DNA of 14,265 nucleotides, from NCBI GenBank assembly GCA_021818665.1, contig JAKATQ010000025.1:1-14265 (forward strand), given 5' to 3'. Below, piece by piece: positions 5,712-12,600 of the stretch. The position numbers were made by a program, and so were the translations under genes. The notes beneath the pieces are model-generated. The model was not told the DNA's origin, did no database searches, and saw only the letters and a list, made by a program, of their open reading frames with translations. This stretch comes from Nanobdellota archaeon. Lineage in GTDB: Archaea; Nanobdellota; Nanobdellia; Parvarchaeales; Parvarchaeaceae. Numbering within the stretch: the stretch's first letter is position 1; each line of letters opens with the position of its first letter.

Positions 5712-6010
5712 GAAAACACTCTATTGACAGGATGATCTACAGAACGTTGGCCGTTTTTATATTGCTGAGCGCTGTACTCGTAAGTGTCGGCATCATACTT
5801 TCTCTTTATACAGGCACGTCTTCGCAGATAGGCACTTCTTTTATGACCGCAGGAGTCTTCGTTTTGTTCGCAACTCCCGTAGCACGAGTCGTGATGTCGA
5901 TACTGGCTTTTTTGGAAGAAAAGAACCGGCTTTATGTAATTATAACATCGGTAGTGCTCACAAACATACTTATGGCCTTGTTTGTGTTGCCGATATTTTT
6001 GCGCGCTTGA
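5708..6010 (+). CDS. DUF1634 membrane protein, TauE partner
   Basis: This 100-residue integral membrane protein has three hydrophobic helices (about 13-34, 44-63 and 74-97). The family pattern is visible in ATPVARVVMSILAFLEEKNR and the following YVIITSVVL, matching DUF1634 proteins, which are typically found beside TauE/SafE permeases. The start is the ATG that overlaps the TauE stop codon. A longer open frame extends upstream to 5528, but it overlaps TauE out of frame and has no family similarity. Co-expression with TauE suggests an accessory subunit of the exporter; its actual role is not known in the family. Confidence 0.88.
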   Translation: MRKHSIDRMIYRTLAVFILLSAVLVSVGIILSLYTGTSSQIGTSFMTAGVFVLFATPVARVVMSILAFLEEKNRLYVIITSVVLTNILMALFVLPIFLRA

Positions 6011-6020
6011 GCGTTTAAAA

Positions 6021-6093
6021 TGCTCCTACCGGGATTTGAACCCGGGTCTGCGACTCGAGAGGCCGCTGTCCTTGGCCACTAGACTATAGGAGC
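6021..6093 (-). tRNA. trnE: tRNA-Glu (anticodon CUC)
   Basis: Read on the minus strand the 73-nt sequence folds into a full cloverleaf: acceptor GCTCCTA/TAGGAGC with seven perfect pairs, a D arm GTCT/GGAC, an anticodon stem GCGGC/GTCGC (one G-U) with loop CTCTCGA, and a T arm CCGGG-TTCAAAT-CCCGG. The anticodon CUC is at 6057-6059 and reads GAG. The discriminator is A (6021), and CCA is not encoded, so CCA is added after transcription. There is no intron. TTTT follows directly (6017-6020), a likely terminator. The B-box-like GGTTCAAATCC is conserved. Confidence 0.95.
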
Positions 6094-6131
6094 TTTAAAT
6101 ACAATTAAAGGAATGTCGTTTTAATATATAT
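6093..6131. promoter_or_regulatory. Compact divergent promoter region between tRNA-Glu and the permease
   Basis: Only 40 nt separate the tRNA 5' end from the permease ATG. ctttaaatac (6093-6102) is placed to start the permease transcript near 6124. tttaatatata (6121-6131), read on the minus strand, is placed to start the tRNA transcript near 6100. Each promoter element thus sits close to the other transcript's start. Confidence 0.4.
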
Positions 6132-6133
6132 CT

Positions 6134-7243
6134 ATGGACGGAAGATACCTTGCGGCGCTCAGCACGACCGTCGGGACGATCATAGGCGCTGGCATGCTGG
6201 CATTGCCATATGCGGTGTCAAAATCCGGGTTTTTTAACGGGTTGATCCTGTTTGTCTTACTGGGCATAGCCGGCACGTTCATAACACTTTACACCGGCGA
6301 ACTTTCCTTCAGGTCCAAGACGCTCCAACAGCTGCCGGTGCTCATAAGTAAATACACGACCAAAAGGTTGCGCTGGATCGTCTTAGGGCTGCAGGTATTC
6401 ACGCTTTACGGCGCGCAGATAGGTTATCTTATAGGGCTCGGCCTAATACTCACTGCATTGGTCGGTTTCCCGTACACGATTTCCGTCTCGGTTATTTTCC
6501 TATTGTCGCTCCCTCTAGTATATAAGGGATACGCGATGGTCGAGGACGCGGAGACTCCGCTCACGATCGCGAAGATAGGCCTGATAGTAGCTCTGATAAT
6601 AATCGTCATGTTCTCGTTTAAGACGGCAAACGTGTCCTATTCGGACACGACGCAGTTTTTCGTACCATTCGGCGTGATACTTTTTTCGTTGGGGTCCTTC
6701 TCCATAATACCTGAAGTGAAAGAAGAGCTAGGGAAGAACAAGAAGATGCTGACAAGCGTCATAGTGGCGGCTTACGTCATATCGCTCGCGCTTTACATAC
6801 TGTTCACACTAGCCTTCATAGGCACTTTCGGCCAGTCGGTCGGGGTTATAGCCACCAGCCTTATATCGTCCGGTGCCTATGAACAGCTGGTCCTGATATT
6901 CACGCTGTTTTTATTGATAACGCCATACATAGCCGTTTCGCTGGCCCTAACGGACGCGTTCAATTACGATTTCGGCCTAAAACGTCATTTGGGACTGGCA
7001 TCCGCCATTATGGTACCATTCGTTATAGCTGCCATCAGCTCGGCTTTCATGTCGGCACTGCAGATAACGGGGGGCGTGTTCTACGCGCTTTTGTCGCTGC
7101 TCATATTATTCGGCGTTTACGAATCCAGGAATAAGCTCGGCAAAAACCCGGCTTTTACCGTGCCAGGGGGATATGCTATGCTGATATTTACCGGCGCTAT
7201 AATGGCTATAGGTATGATATACACGGTGTACTACGTCTTATGA
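6134..7243 (+). CDS. Amino-acid permease, aromatic (Trp/Tyr) type
   Basis: This polytopic inner-membrane transporter has 369 residues and about eleven hydrophobic helices. Helix 1 carries VGTIIGAGMLALPYAVSKSG (13-32), the hallmark of the hydroxy/aromatic amino-acid permease family (Trp/Tyr transporters such as TyrP, Mtr and TnaB), which use a cation gradient. Helix boundaries, the short N-terminus and a charged loop VYKGYAMVEDAETPLT (about 129-144) also fit. The gene for tryptophanase lies 2.4 kb downstream on the same strand, and permease-tryptophanase pairing is known from bacterial tna loci, so tryptophan uptake is a good guess; tyrosine, serine or threonine cannot be excluded. Its stop overlaps the pelota start (ATGA at 7240-7243), so both share a transcript. 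Confidence 0.85.
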   Translation: MDGRYLAALSTTVGTIIGAGMLALPYAVSKSGFFNGLILFVLLGIAGTFITLYTGELSFRSKTLQQLPVLISKYTTKRLRWIVLGLQVFTLYGAQIGYLIGLGLILTALVGFPYTISVSVIFLLSLPLVYKGYAMVEDAETPLTIAKIGLIVALIIIVMFSFKTANVSYSDTTQFFVPFGVILFSLGSFSIIPEVKEELGKNKKMLTSVIVAAYVISLALYILFTLAFIGTFGQSVGVIATSLISSGAYEQLVLIFTLFLLITPYIAVSLALTDAFNYDFGLKRHLGLASAIMVPFVIAAISSAFMSALQITGGVFYALLSLLILFGVYESRNKLGKNPAFTVPGGYAMLIFTGAIMAIGMIYTVYYVL

Positions 7244-8226
7244 AAATATTAAAACTGGACAGGGCCGAGAACGAGGTGAAGATATTGATAAACTCTACAG
7301 ACGACCTGATCGTCCTTGGCTATGTGATAGAGCCTCACGACAGACTAAAAGCCCATACGCAGAGAAAGGTAAAAATAAACGAGACACAGGACATAAAACC
7401 CGTTACCATAGAAATAGAAGTAGAGTCGACAAAGGCGGGCGAGAACGAGCTTTTCGTAAGCGGCAAGATAACCTACGCATCGGAAGAAGCCGTCCCACTG
7501 CACAAATATCACACCATAGGCCTCGAAGTGGGCGATAATTTCACGCTGTTCAAGCGCAGATTCCTAGGCTTCCAGCTCGAGATGCTGGAAAAGGCCGCCA
7601 AGAGATCGCCGAAGATATTCATATGTACGTATGAAGACGGTTACGCCATCTTCTACGGGATAACCAACTATTCTTTGTCTAGACTTTACGAACTCAAGGA
7701 GAACGTGTCGGGGAAGGCGTTCAAGAACGAGAGCAGAAAAGCGTTTTTCAAAAAACTAGACAAACACCTCATGGACGAACACGAACGGCAGAAGTGGGAC
7801 CTGTTCATAATTGCCGGTAAGCGGATGGACAACGATGGGCTTAAGACGAGGCTGAAAGGCATAGACGCGGTATACGAGACGGTCTCGTACGCTGACACCG
7901 GCCTGAAAGAACTGATGAACAAAGATAAGATAAACGAACTCATGCACGGCACGAAATTGGCTAAACAACGGGCGCTCATAGGCGAATACCTCGGGGCCAT
8001 ATCAAAGGGCGATAAAAACTACGTGTACGGCACTGCGAACATAAAAGCCGCGTTAGAAAAAGGGCATCTGTCAGAAGCCATAGTTACGCGGGATTTCGTC
8101 TTGGACCATAAAGACATCATAGAAGCCATAGACGCATTCGGAGCCCGGATAGTATTTTTCGACGAGAAGGACGATTCGTTGGACATGCTCAACGGGTTCG
8201 GCGGGATAATCTTGAAGATAGTCTAA
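7240..8226 (+). CDS. pelA: aPelota (Dom34), ribosome rescue factor
   Basis: This is the archaeal homologue of Dom34/Pelota, which enters the A site of stalled ribosomes and, with EF-1alpha as its GTPase in archaea, promotes their dissociation. The 328 residues are slightly shorter than common archaeal members. The domain order is complete: an N-terminal Sm-like domain (about 1-120), a central eRF1-2-like domain from FICTYEDGYAIFYGITNYS onward (about 127-230), and a C-terminal eRF1-3-like domain with YVYGTANIKAALEKGHL and GFGGIILKIV at the end. There is no GGQ motif, as expected for Pelota rather than release factor aRF1. It overlaps the permease stop by ATGA, an odd functional pairing. It converges on AsnRS with a 4-nt overlap of the coding ends. 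Confidence 0.93.
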   Translation: MKILKLDRAENEVKILINSTDDLIVLGYVIEPHDRLKAHTQRKVKINETQDIKPVTIEIEVESTKAGENELFVSGKITYASEEAVPLHKYHTIGLEVGDNFTLFKRRFLGFQLEMLEKAAKRSPKIFICTYEDGYAIFYGITNYSLSRLYELKENVSGKAFKNESRKAFFKKLDKHLMDEHERQKWDLFIIAGKRMDNDGLKTRLKGIDAVYETVSYADTGLKELMNKDKINELMHGTKLAKQRALIGEYLGAISKGDKNYVYGTANIKAALEKGHLSEAIVTRDFVLDHKDIIEAIDAFGARIVFFDEKDDSLDMLNGFGGIILKIV

Positions 8227-9524
8227 GGCGTTAGTCTTCTAGGCGTCCTTGGAAACGGCACGGCGTACATTATATGCGGCATCTTGCATATCCACATGAC
8301 AAGCCTGTCTACCCCGAGCCCGAATCCTGAGTGCGGTATGGCGCCATAGCGTCGCAGGTCGACGTACCATCCATAATTCTTTTCATCGAGCCCCTCCTCC
8401 CTAAGTCGCCTAAGGAGGGTCTCCTTGTCGTCCACTCTCTGCCCGCCTCCTACTATCTCTCCGTAGCCTTCAGGTGCGAGAAGGTCGTTGCACAGCACGT
8501 GAGTTGGATCCGACGGATCCGGTTTATGGTAGAACGGCTTAAGCTTTATAGGGTATCTCATCGAAAAAACCGGGACTTCCAGCTTCGACGTTATGGCGCG
8601 CTCTTCGTCAGCGCCCAAATCGGCACCGTACTCGAGCTTCAGGCCGTTCTTATTAGCCAGGTCTATTATGTCTTCGTATCGCATGCGAGGGAACGGCGTC
8701 TCGACGGTCTTATGCAGAGGGCCGGTTTCTCTGCCGAGGAGCTTGAGCTCCGCAGAGTTGTTTTCCAGCGCCCTCTTGACCACGTGTTTTATCAGCCGCT
8801 CCTCGATGTCCATTATTCCGTCAAGGTCCGTGAACGCCATCTCCGCCTCGGCGTGCCAGAACTCCGTCAAGTGCCTCCACGTCTTGCTTTTCTCCGCCCT
8901 GAAAGATGGGGCTATGGTGTATATCTTCCAGAGCGAATCCACCATCGCCTCGGCGTAAAGCTGCCAGCTCTGCGAAAGATAAGCCTTTTTCTCGAAATAA
9001 TCCATTTCGAACAGGGTAGACCCGCCCTCTACACTTCCGCCCACGAAAGACGGAGACTGTATTTCATAGAAACCCCCGTCGTCGAAAAATTCGTGTATGC
9101 TCTTAAAAACGGTAGATCTGACCTTCATTATAGCCGTGACCCTGCGGCTTCTGAACCATAGGTGGCGGTTGTCGAAAAGAAATACCTTCTTGTGGCCTTT
9201 TTTTATCGGGAAAGAGTCTGCGATACCATAGACACTTATGTTTTCTATGCTAATTTCATAACCGCCTTCAGCCCTGCGGTCCTCTTTCAGGACTCCTTCT
9301 ACCCTGACAGAAGATTCGCGCGTGAGCCTATTTGCCTCTGTGAACGTCGTCTCACCGGCGTGGGACACGCACTGGATTACCCCAGAAGGGTCCCTTAGCA
9401 TGACGAACACGTTGTTCTTCCCTTTTCTTACGCTGTTGACGAATCCATTAAGCACTATCTTTCTGCCGACGTTCTCTTTCGAAGTTACGTCTTTTATGAG
9501 TTTCTCCACTAAAATAATCTCCAT
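8223..9524 (-). CDS. asnS: Asparaginyl-tRNA synthetase
   Basis: This class IIb synthetase charges tRNA-Asn with asparagine in the cytosol. The 433 residues comprise an N-terminal OB-fold anticodon-binding domain (about 8-115) and the catalytic core. Motif 2 is FRAEKSKTWRHLTEFWHAEAE and motif 3 is GFGLGVDRLVMW. The segments GEIVGGGQR and IPHSGFG identify AsnRS rather than AspRS, which would show GAQR and PPHGGFG. The ATG at 9524 is given as the start, but the minus-strand TATA-like element around 9529-9541 predicts transcription starting near 9510-9515. A leaderless GTG at 9509 (codon 6) is therefore a serious alternative. The gene diverges from tryptophanase across 91 nt and overlaps the pelota end by 4 nt. 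Confidence 0.92.
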   Translation of the reverse strand: MEIILVEKLIKDVTSKENVGRKIVLNGFVNSVRKGKNNVFVMLRDPSGVIQCVSHAGETTFTEANRLTRESSVRVEGVLKEDRRAEGGYEISIENISVYGIADSFPIKKGHKKVFLFDNRHLWFRSRRVTAIMKVRSTVFKSIHEFFDDGGFYEIQSPSFVGGSVEGGSTLFEMDYFEKKAYLSQSWQLYAEAMVDSLWKIYTIAPSFRAEKSKTWRHLTEFWHAEAEMAFTDLDGIMDIEERLIKHVVKRALENNSAELKLLGRETGPLHKTVETPFPRMRYEDIIDLANKNGLKLEYGADLGADEERAITSKLEVPVFSMRYPIKLKPFYHKPDPSDPTHVLCNDLLAPEGYGEIVGGGQRVDDKETLLRRLREEGLDEKNYGWYVDLRRYGAIPHSGFGLGVDRLVMWICKMPHIMYAVPFPRTPRRLTP

Positions 9525-9528
9525 GCTG

Positions 9529-9541
9529 ATATAATACTTTT
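9529..9541 (-). promoter_or_regulatory. TATA-like element of the AsnRS gene
   Basis: Read on the minus strand, aaagtattatat lies only 5-17 nt before the ATG at 9524 but about 25 nt before the GTG at 9509. If it is the true promoter, translation starts at the GTG on a leaderless mRNA. Confidence 0.4.
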
Positions 9542-9565
9542 ATCGGGGTAAAAAAGCCGTTCAGC

Positions 9566-9577
9566 GCTTATATATAG
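9566..9577 (+). promoter_or_regulatory. TATA box of the tryptophanase gene
   Basis: gcttatatatag predicts a start near 9598, giving a leader of about 18 nt before the ATG at 9616. No good Shine-Dalgarno sequence is seen in that leader. Confidence 0.5.
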
Positions 9578-9615
9578 AGGCTTCTATAGTATTGATGTAA
9601 ATCATCGATTACTTT

Positions 9616-11121
9616 ATGGCTGCCGGAATCGACATAATGTCCGTCTCAAAGGGTTTAAAGAGCGAAAACGACTTGGAAACCAAATCTAGGCCTTATTTCA
9701 ACCACTCCATAGAGCTAAAAAGGAGATGCACTAAAGAGGAGCGGGCCAAAGTCCTAGCAAGCGTCGGCCTTAACGTGTTTTTCTTTCCGGCCGAGATGGT
9801 GTCCGGTTGCGACATGCTCTCCGATTCCGGCACAACGACTATGACCAACGAGCAATGGGCATCTTTGCACATGGGCGACGTCGCTTACGGCTCAAATAGG
9901 GGTTATTTCGTCCTTATGGACCAAGTAAAAAAGACGTTTGGGGACGGTTTTTCGAACAGCCTGGCTTCCGGAAAGCCGAACGCGTTTCTGTTCCATCAGG
10001 GGAGAGCAGCGGAAGACGCCTTATTCACCGCGCTCGGTAAACTGGGAAAAGATATGGTAATACCCAGCAATGGGCACTTTGATACGACGCAGGCCAACAT
10101 AGAGGCGAACGGGATGCAAGCGCTCAACTTGTTCTCCCCGGAGCTCGGTGCAGAAAACCCGGAGTCGCATTTCAAGGGGAACATGGACGTCACCAGGTTC
10201 AAAAAACTCCTGGAGGAATCTGCAGACAGGATACCCGTAGCTTTTTTGACGATAACGAACAACACAGCAGGGGGCAGTCCGGTTTCGATGCGAAACATAG
10301 AAGAAACTTCAAGGCTTGCACACGATAGCGGCATCCCGCTTTTGTTCGACGCGTGCAGGTTCGCCGAAAACGCGTGGTTCATCAAAAACTACGAGAATGG
10401 TTACGCTAAGAAGGAGATAAGGGACATAGTGAAAGAGATGTTCTCCCATGTAGACGGGTTCGCTATAAGCTTCAAGAAGGACGGGCTCGCAAACATGGGT
10501 GGCGGGTTGTTCCTGAAGGAAGGCGGCATCTTCATGAAAAAATATAACGGACTACCGGATGCGATAATGAACCACCAGATAACGACCGAGGGACACCCGA
10601 CATATGGGGGGATATCCGGGAGAGACATCATGACGATAGCCGTGGGCCTTGACACGGTGCTTAAAGACGAATACTTGGATTACAGGATAAAACAGGTGCA
10701 GGAGTTCGGCCTGAGCATGCACGGACTGGGGCTGCCGGTGCTGATGCCAGCGGGAGGCAATGCGGTATATCTGGACGTGAACAAGTTCTTCGACGGCACG
10801 GGGATTAAACCGGAAGATTTCGGAGGCATATCGCTGACCGCGCTTTTGCTCGCTAATTACGGCCATCGGGCGTGCGAACTGGGCTATTTCGCGTTCGGGT
10901 CCTACGATAAGAGCACGGGAAAACGGACCTTTCCGGAGGTAAACTTCGTAAGGTTCGCAGTGCCACGCCTAAGATACGAAAAACAGGATCTGGAATCGGT
11001 AGCTGTGGCGGTTAAGACGCTGTATGAAGAGAGGGAAAAGATACCGCCGGTGGAAGTAGTGTACGGCGAGGACCTGCCATTAAGGCACTTCAAGGCGAGA
11101 TTCGCATTCAGGCGCCAGTGA
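9616..11121 (+). CDS. tnaA: Tryptophanase (beta-eliminating PLP lyase)
   Basis: This is a PLP enzyme of the tryptophanase/tyrosine phenol-lyase family. Tryptophanase splits L-tryptophan to indole, pyruvate and ammonia. Of 501 residues, the first ~30 are extra compared with E. coli TnaA (471). Family positions seen: AYGSN with Tyr91, the PLP phosphate loop HQGRAAE (127-133), DACRFAEN (245-252), the PLP lysine in SFKKDG (Lys288) and TTEGHPTYGG (323-332). Three positions that separate the two activities favour tryptophanase: Asp156 in HFDTT (Thr in tyrosine phenol-lyase), Leu422 in CELG (Arg381 in tyrosine phenol-lyase), and His491 in LRHF (Phe448 in tyrosine phenol-lyase). The aromatic-type permease gene upstream could supply substrate. 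It has its own TATA box and a T-run after the gene. Confidence 0.9.
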   Translation: MAAGIDIMSVSKGLKSENDLETKSRPYFNHSIELKRRCTKEERAKVLASVGLNVFFFPAEMVSGCDMLSDSGTTTMTNEQWASLHMGDVAYGSNRGYFVLMDQVKKTFGDGFSNSLASGKPNAFLFHQGRAAEDALFTALGKLGKDMVIPSNGHFDTTQANIEANGMQALNLFSPELGAENPESHFKGNMDVTRFKKLLEESADRIPVAFLTITNNTAGGSPVSMRNIEETSRLAHDSGIPLLFDACRFAENAWFIKNYENGYAKKEIRDIVKEMFSHVDGFAISFKKDGLANMGGGLFLKEGGIFMKKYNGLPDAIMNHQITTEGHPTYGGISGRDIMTIAVGLDTVLKDEYLDYRIKQVQEFGLSMHGLGLPVLMPAGGNAVYLDVNKFFDGTGIKPEDFGGISLTALLLANYGHRACELGYFAFGSYDKSTGKRTFPEVNFVRFAVPRLRYEKQDLESVAVAVKTLYEEREKIPPVEVVYGEDLPLRHFKARFAFRRQ

Positions 11122-11170
11122 ACCGACATCGTAGACGGGGACATCGGCGTTAGCGCAGGGTGCTATTTAA

Positions 11171-11182
11171 ACGGGTTTTTTA
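11171..11182 (+). terminator. Possible T-rich terminator after tryptophanase
   Basis: A six-T run (11176-11181) after GGG follows the tryptophanase stop by 54 nt and precedes the EF-1alpha promoter. Short T-runs are common archaeal terminators. No strong hairpin is associated with it. Confidence 0.35.
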
Positions 11183-11198
11183 GGTCCCACAAAGGATG

Positions 11199-11213
11199 GA
11201 AAAGTTTAAATAA
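11199..11213 (+). promoter_or_regulatory. Strong BRE/TATA promoter of EF-1alpha
   Basis: A purine-rich BRE (gaaaag) leads directly into tttaaata, the best consensus promoter in the window, as expected for a highly expressed gene. Transcription should start near 11232, giving a ~40-nt leader. Confidence 0.7.
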
Positions 11214-11258
11214 GGAAAGAATGCTTTATTATCAGTAAAACAATAACTAAAAAATTAG

Positions 11259-11266
11259 AAGGTGAT
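11259..11266 (+). promoter_or_regulatory. Shine-Dalgarno sequence of EF-1alpha
   Basis: AAGGTGAT lies 5 nt before the ATG at 11272 and is a full match to the archaeal 16S 3' end region. It fixes the start codon. Confidence 0.75.
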
Positions 11267-11271
11267 TTAAA

Positions 11272-12549
11272 ATGGCAGAAACGAAACCGCACATGAACCT
11301 TATCTTCATAGGACACGTGGACTCAGGAAAATCCACCACAGTCGGAAGACTCCTTTTTGAGACAGGGAGCTTCAGTGAGCAGGACAAGGCGAAGATCCAG
11401 AAAGAGATTGAGACGCTCGGTAAAGTAGAATTCGAGTTCGCCTACTTCTTGGACACTTCCGGTGAGGAGCGAAAGAAAGGCGTAACTATAGACCTTAGCC
11501 ACGAGAAGTTCGTAACTGATAAGTACGAGTTCACGATAATCGACGCCCCTGGCCACGTAGACTTTATAAAGAACATGATTACCGGCGCTTCCGAGGCAGA
11601 CGCAGCCGTGTTGGTGGTCGACGCAAAGGAAGGCGTGATGCAACAGACCAAAGAGCACGTTTATCTGGCGAGAGTTTTCGGCATAAGGAACGTGATAATC
11701 GCACTTAACAAGATGGACCTTCTCGGCTATGACCAGGCCAAGTACGATAAGGTAAAGGAAGATGTCATGAAATACGTCAAGATATCCTACCCGAACGCTG
11801 CATCGTTCAATTATGTCCCGATAGCCTCAAAGGAGGGTGTAAACCTTACTAAGAGGAGCGATAAGACGTCTTGGTACAAAGGACCGACTCTTTTGGAGGC
11901 GCTAAATTCGCTGCCGGTGCCGGAAAGACCGACGAACCTCCCACTTAGGATACCGATAGAGGACGTTTATTCGATACAGGGCGTCGGTACTGTGCCAGTA
12001 GGCAAAGTAATTAGCGGCCTGATAAAGCCAGGCGATAAGATAATCTTTGAGCCTTCCCACATAACTGGTGAGGTAAAATCCGTGCAGATGCACTATCAGA
12101 ACCTCGATAAGGCAGGGCCCGGTGACAACATAGGGTTCAACGTGAGAGGCATAGAGAAGGATCAGATAAAGAGGGGAGACGTTGCAGGGCTGGTGGCCAC
12201 GCCGCCGACCGTCGTTTCGGAGTTTACCGCACAGATAATAGTACTGGGTCACCCGACCGCTATATCCGCCGGCTACAGCCCAGTTCTACATGCGCACACC
12301 ACACAGGTGCCGGTAAAGTTCAAGAAATTACTGAAAAGGCTCGATCCAAAGACCGGTGCGACTGCCGAAGAGAACCCGGCAACTATAAAGGCCGGTGATG
12401 CCGCGATAGTGGTCTTGGAACCGCTTAAACCGCTTTCTTTAGAGAAGGCAGATACGATACCGCAGCTTGCCGGCTTCGCCATAAGAGACATGGGCATGAC
12501 GATAGCTGCAGGAAGATGCATCGACCTTGTGCCTTACAAGAAGGAATAG
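11272..12549 (+). CDS. tuf: Translation elongation factor EF-1alpha
   Basis: This GTPase brings aminoacyl-tRNA to the ribosome. In archaea it also serves as the carrier for aPelota and aRF1. The 425 residues are typical in length. P-loop GHVDSGKST is at 14-22, switch I DTSGEERKKGVTID at 61-74, G3 DAPGH at 91-95 and NKMD at 146-149. Domain II-III hallmarks follow: KRSDKTSWYKGPTLLEAL, DPKTG, ENPATIKAGDAAIV and FAIRDMGMTIAAG near the end. Two switch positions differ from the usual archaeal sequence: DTSGEER where LKEER is common, and GHVDF where GHRDF is common. The gene is monocistronic, with a strong promoter and Shine-Dalgarno sequence. It converges on topA with 51 nt between stop codons. Confidence 0.96.
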   Translation: MAETKPHMNLIFIGHVDSGKSTTVGRLLFETGSFSEQDKAKIQKEIETLGKVEFEFAYFLDTSGEERKKGVTIDLSHEKFVTDKYEFTIIDAPGHVDFIKNMITGASEADAAVLVVDAKEGVMQQTKEHVYLARVFGIRNVIIALNKMDLLGYDQAKYDKVKEDVMKYVKISYPNAASFNYVPIASKEGVNLTKRSDKTSWYKGPTLLEALNSLPVPERPTNLPLRIPIEDVYSIQGVGTVPVGKVISGLIKPGDKIIFEPSHITGEVKSVQMHYQNLDKAGPGDNIGFNVRGIEKDQIKRGDVAGLVATPPTVVSEFTAQIIVLGHPTAISAGYSPVLHAHTTQVPVKFKKLLKRLDPKTGATAEENPATIKAGDAAIVVLEPLKPLSLEKADTIPQLAGFAIRDMGMTIAAGRCIDLVPYKKE

Positions 12550-12600
12550 GTCGTAAGCGCGGTTGATTATCCCATCGCCACTAGGACGGTAAGGAACGTT

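Noticed and set aside
7240..8226. Release factor aRF1 rather than Pelota
   Set aside because: No GGQ or NIKS-type motif is present, and the N-terminal domain and length fit Pelota.
8331..9161. A 276-codon plus-strand open frame opposite asnS
   Set aside because: It lies wholly antisense to clear AsnRS coding sequence, has a low-complexity Arg/Leu composition with no family motif, and has no promoter or Shine-Dalgarno sequence. It is a codon-bias shadow.
8223..9524. Aspartyl-tRNA synthetase as the identity of the class IIb synthetase
   Set aside because: GEIVGGGQR and PHSGFG are the AsnRS forms of these motifs. AspRS has GAQR and PPHGGFG.
9616..11121. Tyrosine phenol-lyase as the identity of the PLP lyase
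   Set aside because: The positions matching Thr124, Arg381 and Phe448 of tyrosine phenol-lyase are Asp, Leu and His, as in tryptophanase.
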